A stretch of DNA of 64,000 bases. Source: [Mycoplasma] phocae (GTDB lineage: Bacteria; Bacillota_I; Bacilli_A; Mycoplasmatales; Metamycoplasmataceae). Within the stretch, counting starts at the first letter, position 1, and each line of letters starts with the position of its first letter. The notes beneath the pieces are model-generated. The model searched no databases. It saw only the letters and a list, made by a program, of their open reading frames with translations, and was not told where the DNA came from. The DNA lies in assembly GCF_003332325.1 (NCBI RefSeq), contig NZ_CP029295.1, forward strand, positions 682,001 to 746,000, written 5' to 3'. Below, piece after piece: positions 45,931 through 56,808 of this stretch. The translations under genes were made by a program, and so were the position numbers.

Positions 45931-46860
45931 CTATTTTTTTACTTTATTAAAAAAGAAATTAACTAAATCGTTAAAGCGTTCTCAATGTTCAATTTTAAAT
46001 TCCGGAACTACTAATTCAAACGCTTTTTCATATTCAGCATATTTATTTGTAGAAATGTTTTTATCTTCTTTTAGAGAAAGAATAAAATCTGGTTTTGTAT
46101 TTTTAAAGGTATCTAAATTTATGTTAGTTGTGAAACTTGTAAATTGAACTTCAATTTTTGCATAATCATTAAGTTGGTAGAACATCTCATAATATTGAAT
46201 CGCATTGAAATAGTCATTGCGGTTAAAAACACTAATAGAAAGATAACTATTGCCATTTATTTCAAAAGGAACAATGACAGAAGGAATAGTAGTTATTTCA
46301 TTATGATTTTCAGTGTTTTTAAAAGAAATTAATCCAACTGGGTTATCAACATTTTCATAATAGGCTTTAATTTTTGGTTCCACTTTGTAAACAAAAAGAA
46401 AATCGTATAAATCGTATTTATTCATTTCATTTTGTATTGATAAAAAATTCATAAAGTTTTGAAAAAAAGAAATATTTTTTGGTGGCTCTTCATCACTTTT
46501 TGTGACAATTTTATATTCAGATGTTTCAATTTTAGAATATACATAAACATTCTCTAATATTTCGTTTTTTTCAATTAGTTGCACATTAACAAGAAATCGA
46601 TCATAAATTGGCATTAGCTTTCATTTATCAGCTAAAAAAAGCTGCTCTTTACTAATTTCAAAAACCATTCCTTCTATAAAACTGTTTGTATCTTTTTTTA
46701 TAAAGAAATTACCATCGCGATTCACACATTTTATGAATCCAGTTAGTCTTGCTTTTTCATGAGTTACATTTAACCCAAATAGTCTTGTAAAAAATTCAAT
46801 ATTTGCCATTTCATCATAAGCAAATAAATAAATTTTGTTTGTTTTATCATCTTTTTTCAT
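45931..46860 (-). CDS. Hypothetical protein with GGCT/AIG2-like N-terminal domain
   Basis: 309-residue soluble protein. The N-terminal 105 residues (KIYLFAYDEM, KARLTGFIKCVNRDGNFFI, EGMVFEISKEQLFLADKWK) follow the gamma-glutamylcyclotransferase-like fold: an FAYDE segment where the family has YG(T/S)L, strand pairs, then GxVF and a short helix. The rest, residues 106-309, resembles no family I know and ends ERFNDLVNFFFNKVKK. The catalytic Glu expected after GxV is not certain, so activity is unknown. Stand-alone gene, no ribosome-binding site upstream of the ATG at 46860 other than a weak A-rich tract. Confidence 0.6.
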
Positions 46861-47186
46861 TATTCTAAATTATATAGTATTTAATTTAGCTTTTAATAAA
46901 TGCTTAAATGATTTGATTAAAAAAAGCAAATTGTTATAATAAGTTTTTTCTATTTAATTTTAAATAGTTGGTTATCTTAACTAAAAATAAGATTTATGCC
47001 ATTTAGAATAAATAAATAATAAATTTAAAACAATGAGTTACTCTTCATAAGTAAAAGAAAACTACTTGGGTTAAAAATAATAGTTATTTTTGTTAACAAA
47101 TTATAATTTACTTTTACAAATTAGTCCCATATAAAAAAATTTTGTCCCAAAAATGTATAATCTTTTTATAGAATAAAGGGGAAAAA
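46861..47186. other. Intergenic stretch, 325 bp
   Basis: A/T-rich; includes a TTTGTTAACAAA palindrome (47089-47100), TATAAT at 47156-47161 and AAAGGGG before the decayed gene at 47187. No coding sequence. Confidence 0.55.
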
Positions 47187-47625
47187 ATGAAGTAGAAAAA
47201 TATATTAAATTTAATTAAATATCATTATGAAAAAGACGAAATTGCATTTAATGGCGAGGTAATTGAAATCGCTAGATATTTTAATAGTATTAATGAAAAC
47301 GAGTTAGCTAATTATGCTCTTTCACTAAGATAATGTTAAATTTATTGCTGACAAAATTTCTAATCATAATAAGCCGCGGATTTGAAAAGAAAATATGTCT
47401 AAAAACTGGAGTTTAGAAATAAAAACAGTTAATAGATTAAATCCCTTAGACGATTTTGGACTTAAATTTGGATTGATAGTAACTCTTAGAGAAATTAATG
47501 GAAAAAACCGTATTAATGACTTTATTAAAAGTTATATTTTTGAACGTTGAATAGTCAATGAAATAGATGTTACAAATAGAATAAATGTATTTCAAAAATC
47601 TGAAGAAAAAATTAATCTTGAATAA
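47187..47625 (+). pseudogene. Decayed hypothetical gene
   Basis: Starts with ATG after AAAGGGGAA, but codon 3 is TAG. The frame then reads KNILNLIKYHYEKDEIAFNGEV and EIARYFNSINENELANYAL until a stop at 47331-47333, with continuation in the next frame (DNVKFIADKISNHNKPRIWKEN, then GKNRINDFIKSYIFERWIVNEID) to 47625. Repaired it would give about 145 residues. I do not recognise the family. Promoter and ribosome-binding site appear intact, so loss is probably recent. A terminator follows. Confidence 0.6.
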
Positions 47626-47650
47626 TCTACTTGGAAAACTATTTAAGATT

Positions 47651-47684
47651 AGTATAAAAAATAGGCATTGGCCTTTTTTATACT
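47651..47684 (+). terminator. Intrinsic terminator after the decayed gene
   Basis: AGTATAAAAAA with TTTTTTATACT, plus an inner GGC/GCC pairing, around a short loop. Confidence 0.7.
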
Positions 47685-47911
47685 GTTAATTTTAGTTAGA
47701 TAATAAAAAATTTTGGAGTTAAATTAAATCATAAATTTATTTTACACAGGTGAATTTACTATTTGGAATTGTTCTATTTATTAGAATATGTGTCTGATTG
47801 TTATATAAATCAAAATGTTATTGTAAAATAAATAAACAAATAATATAACTTATGGCAATATAGCAATATATAGTTTAAAATTTAATATAAATTAAGAGCG
47901 AAAGGATTATT

Positions 47912-48967
47912 ATGGGATTTTGATCCAATTTAAAAGACAAACTATTTGGTACCAAAGAAGAAAGAATAGCTAAAAAACAAGCCAAAATTGAGGCGAAGGA
48001 ACAAAAAAAACTTGATAAAGAACTAAAGAAAAGTAAAAAACTTGATACATACATTGCTGGACTTTCAAAATCAAATTCGTCATTTACAGAAAGTATTAAA
48101 CAATTACAAAATAAATACAATGTAATCAATGAGGAATTTTTTGAAGAATTAGAAGAAATTTTAATTATGTCAGATATTTCAATCAAGTTAGTGCAAATTA
48201 TTATTAATGAATGTAAAAAAGAAGTAAAGAATGAAAATATTAGTGACCCGAAATTAATTAGTGAAATTATTGCTGATAAATTATTTACTATCTATACTTC
48301 TAACTCAATTATTGACACTTCTTTAAATGTAGAAAAGGGTAGGCTTAATGTAATTTTAGTTGTTGGCGTGAATGGATCGGGAAAAACTACTTCAATATCT
48401 AAAATAGCAAATAAACTTATTCATGAAGAGAATAAAGTATTAATTGCTGCTGCTGATACTTTTAGGGCTGCTGCAGTTGAACAACTTGAGATTTGAGCTA
48501 ATCGCGTTGGAGCTGACATTATTAAACCTAATGAAAATGAAAAAGACCCGGCTTCGGTTGTATATCGTGCAATTGAAAAGGCTCAAATTGAAAAATATGA
48601 TGTTCTAATCATTGACACTGCCGGAAGATTACAAAACAAAGTTAATTTAATGTCAGAACTTGCTAAGTTAAATAAAGTTTTATCAAATAAAATTCCTGAT
48701 GCTCCTCATGAAAGTTTATTGGTTTTAGATGCGACAACAGGGCAAAATGGAATTGTTCAAGCAAAGGTTTTTGGTGAAGCTACTCCACTAACAGGAATTA
48801 TTTTAACCAAAATGGACGGTACATCAAAAGGTGGAATTATATTGACCATTAAAGATGAACTGAATTTAGCTGTTAAATATGTTGGATTGGGAGAACAAGT
48901 CAATGATTTAGCTGAATTTGATTTAGAGTCATATATTTATGGTTTAATGAAAGGGTTGATTGAATAA
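47912..48967 (+). CDS. ftsY: Signal recognition particle receptor FtsY
   Basis: 351-residue SRP GTPase that docks ribosome-SRP complexes at the membrane. Starts MGFWSNLKDKLFG with a Lys/Glu-rich membrane-binding N-terminal stretch (residues 12-50), then an N domain and G domain: GVNGSGKTTSISKIA near residue 152, DTFRAAAVEQLE, DTAGRLQNKVNLMSEL, TKMDGTSKGGI and GLGEQVNDLAEFD. Ribosome-binding site AAAGGA. The stop overlaps the next ATG by 1 nt. Confidence 0.95.
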
Positions 48968-49188
48968 TGGAAAATATTTCTGAGCGTACTACAATTATTG
49001 AATTGTATGAAAAATATCAAGATCTATTAACTCAAGCTCATAAACAAGCGTTGTATTTATATTATTTTGAAGATTTATCATATTCAGAAATTGCCAAAGA
49101 GCTTGCCATGACAAGAAGTGGAGCTTTTGATGCAGTAAAAAAAGCAAAGGAAAAACTATTAGATATTGATAAAAAAATTGCTAAGTAG
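48967..49188 (+). CDS. ylxM: SRP-associated helix-turn-helix protein YlxM
   Basis: 73-residue protein. TIIELYEKYQDLLTQAHKQA and LYYFEDLSYSEIAKELAM form the sigma-4-like helix-turn-helix of the YlxM/p13 family, which stimulates or pairs with the SRP GTPases. Shorter than the usual 105-110. Its overlap with ftsY supports the link; in many Firmicutes it sits beside ffh instead. Confidence 0.85.
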   Translation: MENISERTTIIELYEKYQDLLTQAHKQALYLYYFEDLSYSEIAKELAMTRSGAFDAVKKAKEKLLDIDKKIAK

Positions 49189-49268
49189 TAAAAGTCCTAT
49201 TATTAAAAAGTTAATAAAGAATTTAAATAATATATAATTAATTAGATAGTTTAAAAAGAGGTGTAAAA

Positions 49269-50003
49269 ATGCCATATAAAAGAGTTTTGATTAAGCTTTC
49301 CGGGGAAGGTTTGGCAAATAAAGATAAAAAAAAGTTAGCAATTGACTATGAACTAGTTGATAAATTTGCGAAGCAATTAAAAGTTATTGTTGATAAAAAA
49401 ATTGAAGTTGCAATTGTTGTCGGGGGTGGAAATTTCTGACGCGGTACAAGTGCGGCTAAAAATGGAATTCAGCGAGTAAGAGCTGATTATATTGGAATGT
49501 TGGCAACCACAATGAATGCTTTGGCGTTGCAATCAGGTTTTGAAAATAATAATCTAAATTGTCGGGTGCTATCAAGTTTAACAATGGACCCTAAAGTTTG
49601 CGAAGTTTACATTAATGAGAAGGCAAAAAAATATCTTAGAAATGGTGAAGTAGTTATATTTGCGGGTGGAACTGGAAGACCATTTTTCACCACCGATACC
49701 GCTTCAACTCTATTTGCAAGTGAAATTAAAGCCGACGCAATTTTAATGGGTAAAAATAATGTTGATGGAGTTTATGATTCCGATCCGCGTGTAAATACTA
49801 TGGCAAAAAAATATGATAAAATATCATATGATGAATTACTTGAAAAAGATTTAAAGATTATTGATTCAACAGCGGCTTCGATGGCAAGAGATAATAATAT
49901 TGATATTGTTATTTTTGACATTAACGAAAATGATGCTTTGCTTCGGGTAATCGAAAATAAAATACCTCATACAATAATTACAAGTAATGACAATTTAAAA
50001 TAA
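49269..50003 (+). CDS. pyrH: UMP kinase
   Basis: 244-residue amino acid kinase fold enzyme phosphorylating UMP to UDP. KRVLIKLSGEGLA near residue 4, VAIVVGGGNFWRG near residue 49, IGMLATTMNALALQ, AGGTGRPFFTTDTA near residue 136 and KNNVDGVYDSDPR near residue 165 are family features. Ribosome-binding site AGAGGTG. frr follows 9 nt later; pyrH-frr is a common pair. Confidence 0.95.
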
Positions 50004-50012
50004 GGAAAAAAC

Positions 50013-50564
50013 ATGGAATTAAACGAATATTTAATGGAACTAAATAAAGAAATTGAAAATAATATTAATAATTTTGAAACACAAATGACAAAAATTGCTG
50101 TTGGAAGAGCAAATCCTGCACTAATTAACAAAATTCAAATTAATTATTATGACTCAATGATTAGCTTAGAAGAAATTTCAGCTATTAGTATTGCTAGTCC
50201 ACTTCAACTTTTAGTAAAACCATATGATGTTGCTGTACTTAAAACAATTGAAAAAACTCTTATTGATAGTAAACTTAATATATCAGTGGCAAATGAAGGC
50301 CATCAATTAAGATTAACATATCCACAAATGACAACCGAAAAAAGAGTTGAAATGACCAAACAATTAGGTTCAATCACCGAACATGCGCGTGTTGTGGTTA
50401 GAAAATTTCGTCAAGACATTAATAAGAGAATTAAAAATGATTCGGAACTTTCAGAAGATCTACAAAAACAATATTTAGACAATATTCAAAAAGAAATTGA
50501 TAAATCAATTGAAAAAATTAATAAAATGTCTAAAGAAAAAGAAAAAGATTTACTTACCATTTAA
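50013..50564 (+). CDS. frr: Ribosome recycling factor
   Basis: 183-residue protein that splits post-termination ribosomes with EF-G. Typical opening (MTKIAVGRANPALINKIQINYY near residue 27), LLVKPYDVAVLKTIEKTLI and the helical end (RVVVRKFRQDINKRIKN, then a long coiled C-terminal helix). AAGGAAAA before the ATG. Ends in a terminator. Confidence 0.95.
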   Translation: MELNEYLMELNKEIENNINNFETQMTKIAVGRANPALINKIQINYYDSMISLEEISAISIASPLQLLVKPYDVAVLKTIEKTLIDSKLNISVANEGHQLRLTYPQMTTEKRVEMTKQLGSITEHARVVVRKFRQDINKRIKNDSELSEDLQKQYLDNIQKEIDKSIEKINKMSKEKEKDLLTI

Positions 50565-50582
50565 TTTTCACAAAACTAATTG

Positions 50583-50609
50583 AGCATAGATAGTTTATGC
50601 TTTTTTTTA
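50583..50609 (+). terminator. Intrinsic terminator after frr
   Basis: AGCATA pairs with TATGCT around a 7-nt loop, followed by TTTTTTTT. Confidence 0.75.
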
Positions 50610-50649
50610 TTTAATTTCAGCTTTTAAAACTATTTAAAAAATTACATAA

Positions 50650-50655
50650 TATAAT
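50650..50655 (+). promoter_or_regulatory. -10 box for cdsA
   Basis: TATAAT repeated (50650-50655 and 50658-50663) right before the ATG at 50665, no ribosome-binding site: probable leaderless mRNA. Confidence 0.45.
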
Positions 50656-50664
50656 AATATAATC

Positions 50665-51630
50665 ATGAAAAATATAAAACTCCGTGCTACATCAGTAACA
50701 ATTTTATTTATGGTAATTCTACCATTCTTTTTTATCACTTATTTTTTAAAAGTTCCTGGTAAATCAGTTGGAATCGTCTTTTATTTAGTTTTCAGTTTGT
50801 GAGCTGGATATGAAATTATTAAACACAATCAATTAGAGCGTTGGGCGAATATTCTATTAATTTCATTAGTGTCCATAGTTTGAATTTTTCCACTCGATTG
50901 ATATCAAACATCCGCAACCAATCCAAATGCTTTTTGAGATACTTCTCAAACCGGGTTAAGTGTAGAATCTTTGGTTGACCAATTGAGAAAAGGTGTATTT
51001 TTTAAACGTGACAGTATTAGTAATATTGGCTTTCTATCACTTTCAATAACCTATATTTTTGTTACAATCATCTTTTTAGTTAATATTAAAAAATATGCGA
51101 GCTTAAAAACTTTTTTTAAAAGCTATTTTATTTCGCTTTTTACTTTAATATTTGTACCTTGATTTTTAAAAATTTTGTTTATTGTTAATGTTGCTAATTT
51201 ATATATTTTATTCTGTATTTTTATTATTCCAATGGCATCAGATACTGCCGCTTACTTTGGTGGTAAATTTCTTGGGAAAAAGATTATTAAACGCTCATTA
51301 GCACCACGTATTAGCCCAAATAAATCTTGAGAAGGAGCAATTAGTGGCTATATTTTTGGAGCTTTATTTGTATTTATTGCAATGTATTTAGGCAAAATAA
51401 CTAAAGACAGTCGCTTCTTAGTTTTGATTAATATTCGTCAATTAATCGCGGCGCTTATTATTCTACCGTTAGCTTCGCAAATTGGAGATTTAGCATTTTC
51501 TGGAATTAAAAGATTGCTAAATATTAAAGATTTTTCAAATTTAATTCCCGGTCATGGTGGACTTATGGATCGTTTTGATTCAGTGTCTTTTGTTGCCGTT
51601 TCCACAGCAATCATTATGTTAATTAAATAA
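50665..51630 (+). CDS. cdsA: Phosphatidate cytidylyltransferase
   Basis: 321-residue multi-pass membrane enzyme making CDP-diacylglycerol from phosphatidate and CTP, the second lipid-synthesis step in this window after plsY. The C-terminal signature [28 protein letters not shown] and [12 protein letters not shown] is intact. About eight hydrophobic segments; an extracytoplasmic-looking loop near residues 75-110 ([15 protein letters not shown]). polC follows 8 nt later. Confidence 0.92.
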
Positions 51631-51638
51631 GGATAATT

Positions 51639-54600
51639 ATGAGAGAAGAAGATAAAACATTTATTAAATTATGTCGAGAAATTAATTTTGAAATTCCTAG
51701 TAGTTTTGAGCATGCCTGTGTTATTTCAGTTGTTAAAGAAAAAGATCTTTGAGATTTTACTGTTGCCTTAGAAACGCACATTCCAATAAATGATTATAAA
51801 GCATTTTTGGCCGCCCTTGAGAATAGATTTTCTAAAGTTAGATTGAAATTAATTTTTGATAATAGTATTCCTAATGCAAAAATTATTCAAGATTATTTAA
51901 TGTATTTACACGAATCTTCAGCTCTAAAAGACTTAATGTGCTACTTTGTTGAAGAGAACATATCAATTATGAATAATGAACTTATCTTAAAATTACCTAG
52001 AAGAGACATATATAATAGCTTTTTAGAAAAAAAAGAGATTATAGTCTCTTCTTTAAAAGACATTGGTTTTGAATTTTCATTGGTTAGATTTGAAATTCTT
52101 GAAAATCAAAGAATGGACCGTACTAAAACGATTATGTATGATATTTCTAAAGGATTTGATAATTTAAAAGAAATCGAAAAAACTCAACCCTACAAAGAAA
52201 AAACCTATGATGGATATCAACGAAGGTCGACAAATAAAAAACCTATTTTAATTCAAATTGATGAAGCAATAGATAATCCTGATAATACCCTAGTTACTAC
52301 AAAAGGTGAAATATTCTCACTTGAATCTCGTAATTTAAAAAATGATAAAGTTTTATATATAATTGGGATATCTGATTATAAAGAGGCAATCACTGTCAAA
52401 AAATTTTATGATAGTAGTGATGAAATGCCAAATCTAAAAATTGGTGATGCTATCATTGTTGTTGGTAATCTCGTCACTGACAATTATTCAAATTCAAAAT
52501 GTATTATGGCTGCAAGCAAAAATTGATATACATTAACAGAAGGATATCAAAAATTAGAAAGTGATAATGAGATTGAAAAAAGAATTGAACTTGCCGCTCG
52601 TTCAACAATGAGCCCACAAGACGGAATTTCATCAACTGAAGATTATTTAGCGGCCGCAAGCTTTTATGGTCATGAAGCAATTGCGATTACTGATCTAGAT
52701 GGAGTTCAAGGATTTCCTGAATTTTATAATGCTGCTAAAAAACAAAAAAATGTTAAACCAATCTATGGAACAACATTGAGTGCAATTAGTGCTGAACCTA
52801 ATTTTTTCTATGGCTTTAAGGATTTTAATTTAAAAGATGAAGAGTATGTAGTTTTTGATATTGAAACCACTGGATTAAGTCCACGTTTTGACGAAATCAT
52901 TGAGTTTGGTGGCACAATTATCAAAAACGGTATGCAAATTAATAATATTCAATTTTTTATTAAAGCAAACAAACCTCTTTCGCAATTCACAACCAATTTA
53001 ACTAGAATTACTGACGAAGATTTAGCCAATGCCTGCGATGAAGAAGAAGGTATCAAAAAAATTTATGAAATTTTAGAAAATAAAATTTGTGTTGCTCATA
53101 ATGCTAATTTTGATATTAATTTTTGTAAAGAAAAATTTGTTAAATATGGATTAGATATTTCCAAAATTAAAGGAATTGATACATTAGCTATTTCGCATTT
53201 TTTAGATCCGAAAGAAAAAAAACATACCCTTGGTAATCTTGCTAAAAGATATAATGTCTACTATAACAAAGATGATGCTCACCGTGGGGATTATGATGCT
53301 GAAATTTTATGTAAGGTTTGAATAAAAATAATTGACGTCCTTAAAAGCAAGTATAAAATTGAAACATCGCAACAGCTCCTTGATGCTTTCAATCCTGAAA
53401 TGCTTGGAAGGCGCTTTTCATATGAGACAAGAGTACTTGCTAAAAATCAAGCAGGACTTAAGAAAATGTTTAAAATTGTTTCAAGATCGTTAACAGATCA
53501 TTTTAATGAAGGCCCTAAACTTTATTTTAGTGAAATTAAAAGCGATCCGGATTTATTTTATGGAAGTGGCACTCATCAATCTTATTTGTGAGAGCAAGCC
53601 TTTAATGGTTCAACTGAGAATTTGATTAAAACAATTAAAATGTTTGATTACATTGAATTTCCACCAATTAGTACATTTAAATACCTTATTCGCGATGAAA
53701 ATATGACCGAAGATAATTTGAAATTTATCTATAAGGATTTAATCAATAAAGCTAAATCACTAAATAAATTATGTGTTGCTGTTTCGGATTCACGTTTTAT
53801 TTACAACTATCAAGAATTAATTCACAAAATATATGTCAATGCGCCATCACTAGGTGGGGGACTTCATTGATTAAATAAAAAAGAATCATATCCAGTTTTT
53901 CGATATTTAAATACTCGGGAAATGCTAAATGAGTTTAAGTTTTTAAACGATGCTAATTTAATTTATGAATTAGTTATTAAAAATCCGAAAATTATTGCTA
54001 GTCAAATTGAAAATAATATTCAAGTTATTAAAGATAAATTGTATGTTCCTGAATTTGATGATTCGGCTAATAATTTACGAAAAGTTGTTATGAAATCTCT
54101 TTATGAAAAATATGGCGACAATCCCGATGAGAGCATTATCACTCGGGTTAATAAAGAATTAAATCCGATTATTAAATATGGATATTCCGCTATTTATTGA
54201 ATTAGTCATAAGCTTGTTAAAAAAAGTAATGAAGATGGATATATTGTTGGAAGTCGTGGTAGTGTTGGAAGTTCAATTGTTGCTAATCTAGCAGGGATTT
54301 CTGAAGTTAATCCGCTTGAACCACATTATTTATGTACTAAGTGCAAACATTTTGAATGAAGCAAGGAAAAGAATATCTTTTCAGGCTGAGATCTTCCAAT
54401 AAAAAAATGTCCTAACTGTAATATTAATATGATAAATGATGGGCATAGCATTCCTTTTGAAACATTTTTAGGATTTGAAGCCAACAAAGTTCCTGACATT
54501 GACCTAAATTTTAGTGGTAACTACCAAACAACAATTCACAATTACGTTCGTGAATTATTTGGAGATTCTCATACTTTTCGAGCAGGAACAATTTCAACAA

Positions 54601-55940
54601 TTGCTGACAAGACTGCTTTTGGTTTTTGTAAAAAATATGAAGATGAAAAACGAAAAGGTATGGTTCCATGAAGCAATCAATTTTTGGATTTTTTAAGTTC
54701 AAAAGCCAAAGATGTTAAACGAACTACAGGACAACATCCAGGTGGAATTATTATTATTCCAAAAGAGTATGATGTTGAAGACTTTACTCCAATAAACTAT
54801 CCGGCCAATGATAGTTCATCATCATGAAAAACCACACATTTTGATTTTAGAAGTATTCATGATAATGTTTTAAAACTTGATCTCTTAGGTCACGATAACC
54901 CTACAATTATTAAGATGTTAGAAAATTTAACTAATACTAATGTTGAAGATATTCCTAAATTCGATGAAGAAGTTATGAAGTTGTTTTATACAACCGAATC
55001 ACTTAAAATTAAACCATCTGATATTGAAGGGGAAACAACCGGTGCATATGGCTTACCGGAATTTGGAACTAATTTTGTGCGAAGAATGTTAAGTCAAACT
55101 AAACCAAAATCATTTAATGATTTAATTCTACTTTCAGGTCTTAGTCATGGAACTGATGTATGAGCTGGCAATGCTGATGAACTTGTTAAACAAGGAAAAT
55201 CATTACATGATTGCGTTTGTTGTCGTGATGACATTATGCAAGAATTAGTAAAAAAAGATATTTCAGCTATTCAAGCATTTGACATAATGGAAAGGGTTCG
55301 TAAAGGTAAGGGATTAACTGATGAGCAAGAAAGTTTATTAATTTCTAAAAATATTCCAGATTGATATATTAATTCATTGAAAAAAATTAAATATATGTTT
55401 CCTAAGGCTCATGCTACGGCTTATGTTATTATGGCGTGAAGAATCGCTTGATATAAACTTTATCATCCATTACCATTTTATGCTTCATATTACACCAGCC
55501 GTCCTGATTCGCTTGATATTCTTGTTATGAGCTCTGGTTTGAAAAGTGTTTCTGATAAACTAAGAGAACTAAAAAGTCGAGCATCAGGGAATGGTCTTAA
55601 ATTATCAGTGAAAGAAAATGCATTAATTCCAACATTAGAAATCACCAAAGAGCTATACGCTCGGGGCTTTAAAATTCAAAATGTTGATATTGAGCGTTCA
55701 CTAGCTAGTGAATGGATTATCGACTATGAATCAAAATCGCTGATTCCTCCATTTGATGTTATTGAAGGCCTTGGAGCTGCCGTTTCTGAGACAATTATTC
55801 AAGCAAGAAATGACCATCCTTTTTTATCAATTGAAGATTTAAGAGAAAGAACTAAGGTTAACTCAAGAATTGAAAATGAATTAAGAAATTTAGGTGTATT
55901 AAAAAACTTAGATGAAACCAATCAAGTAATTTTATTCTAG
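51639..55940 (+). CDS. polC: DNA polymerase III, PolC-type alpha subunit
   Basis: 1433-residue replicative polymerase with proofreading. Order: N-terminal domain, OB fold (near 210-280), PHP region split by a DEDDh 3'-5' exonuclease ([20 protein letters not shown] near 404; [20 protein letters not shown]), a four-Cys zinc motif (CTKCKHFEW ... CPNC near 900), and the polymerase core with [12 protein letters not shown] near 950 and [12 protein letters not shown]. Exonuclease residues are intact. The PHP start reads [13 protein letters not shown] and ITDLDGVQ where PolC normally has HxH and TDH, so PHP metal ligands are lost. Confidence 0.95.
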
Positions 55941-56033
55941 ATAAATATATCGAATGTTTTGTAAATAGTTAATTAATTTAAAAGAAAAATTGTAATCATA
56001 TGAAATCTTAAAAGCTGATGCATAAATTAGCTT

Positions 56034-56502
56034 ACATAATTTAAACACTCCAAGAAGATAAGGAGTGTTTTTATATTAAAACAATTTTCATTTGATAAAA
56101 ATTAAAATAATTAAAATTAATTGTAAAAAGTTGATTTGAAATAGTTGTAATTTAGTCCATTCTCAATAATGAATATCGTTATGAAAATATAGATATCATT
56201 GTATCAATATGTAGGCTAGATATGAAAGTAAAAAATTTCAACTGTCAACAATCAATGTCAATTAGTGGATAACCATTAGAAAATAGCACTCAAAATATTT
56301 ACTTGCAAATCTGTAGTGAGGAAATATTGCCCCTATAAAATACAACAATTTAGATTTTGGGATGGTAAATAACGAAATAATCAAATACATAAGGTACTAT
56401 AAATTAGAAAGAGTACAAAAAAATTTAGATTATAAAAATCCGCATTATGTTTTTACACAATGTGGAATGAGCTTTTAAATTATTTTACCTAAGTTATACT
56501 AT
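56034..56502. mobile_element. Degenerate IS3-like element remnant, copy 1
   Basis: A 470-bp stretch similar, in pieces, to 57859-58284. At its right end one frame reads NNEIIKYIRYYKLERVQKNLDYKNP, like the C-terminal end of IS3/IS150-type transposase OrfB (the YINYYNNxRIQxKLxxxSP element). The left end has a hairpin (56043-56073) and an MLKQFSF-like start is seen better in copy 2. Most of the transposase is missing and no terminal inverted repeats or target duplications were found. Identification rests on one motif plus the duplication. Confidence 0.5.
56043..56073 (+). terminator. Intrinsic terminator, also at the IS remnant's left end
   Basis: AAACACTCC pairs with GGAGTGTTT around a 10-nt loop and is followed by TTTAT. 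It can end polC transcription; the same hairpin recurs at 57867. Confidence 0.7.
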
Positions 56503-56583
56503 AGTAATATTCAAATTTTTAAGTTGTTCAATATTATCAAATTATAATAACCAAAATATATAAATAACATAAAAAATATGATT

Positions 56584-56607
56584 ATGATGCGCACATCATC
56601 TTTTTTT
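56584..56607 (+). terminator. Intrinsic terminator
   Basis: ATGATG pairs with CATCAT around a 4-nt loop, followed by CTTTTTTT. No gene upstream on this strand other than the IS remnant. Confidence 0.55.
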
Positions 56608-56808
56608 AATAATTTTAGTTAATTTTGAAATTAAATTATTGTATAAAGATAATAATTATTAGATTTTTCTAAAGGAAATATTTTTTGAATATTTTACTGG
56701 TAAAAACTACGAAAAAATGCAAAAAAGTCTATTTACAGACGTTATTTCTCTACTTCTTTTCTCATATGCACTATAATTATTCAATTACACATATAGGAGT
56801 GAATAAAT

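Larger units (their letters stand above)
55941..56808. other. Non-coding stretch, 870 bp, with a degenerate IS remnant
   Basis: Between polC and the proline-repeat lipoprotein. It contains the first IS3-like remnant (about 56034-56502), a second terminator-like hairpin at 56584-56607 and the lipoprotein's promoter region. Nothing intact. Confidence 0.6.

Noticed and set aside
54511-54702. Separate small genes inside polC
   Set aside because: Out-of-frame ORFs within the continuous PolC reading frame once TGA is read as Trp.
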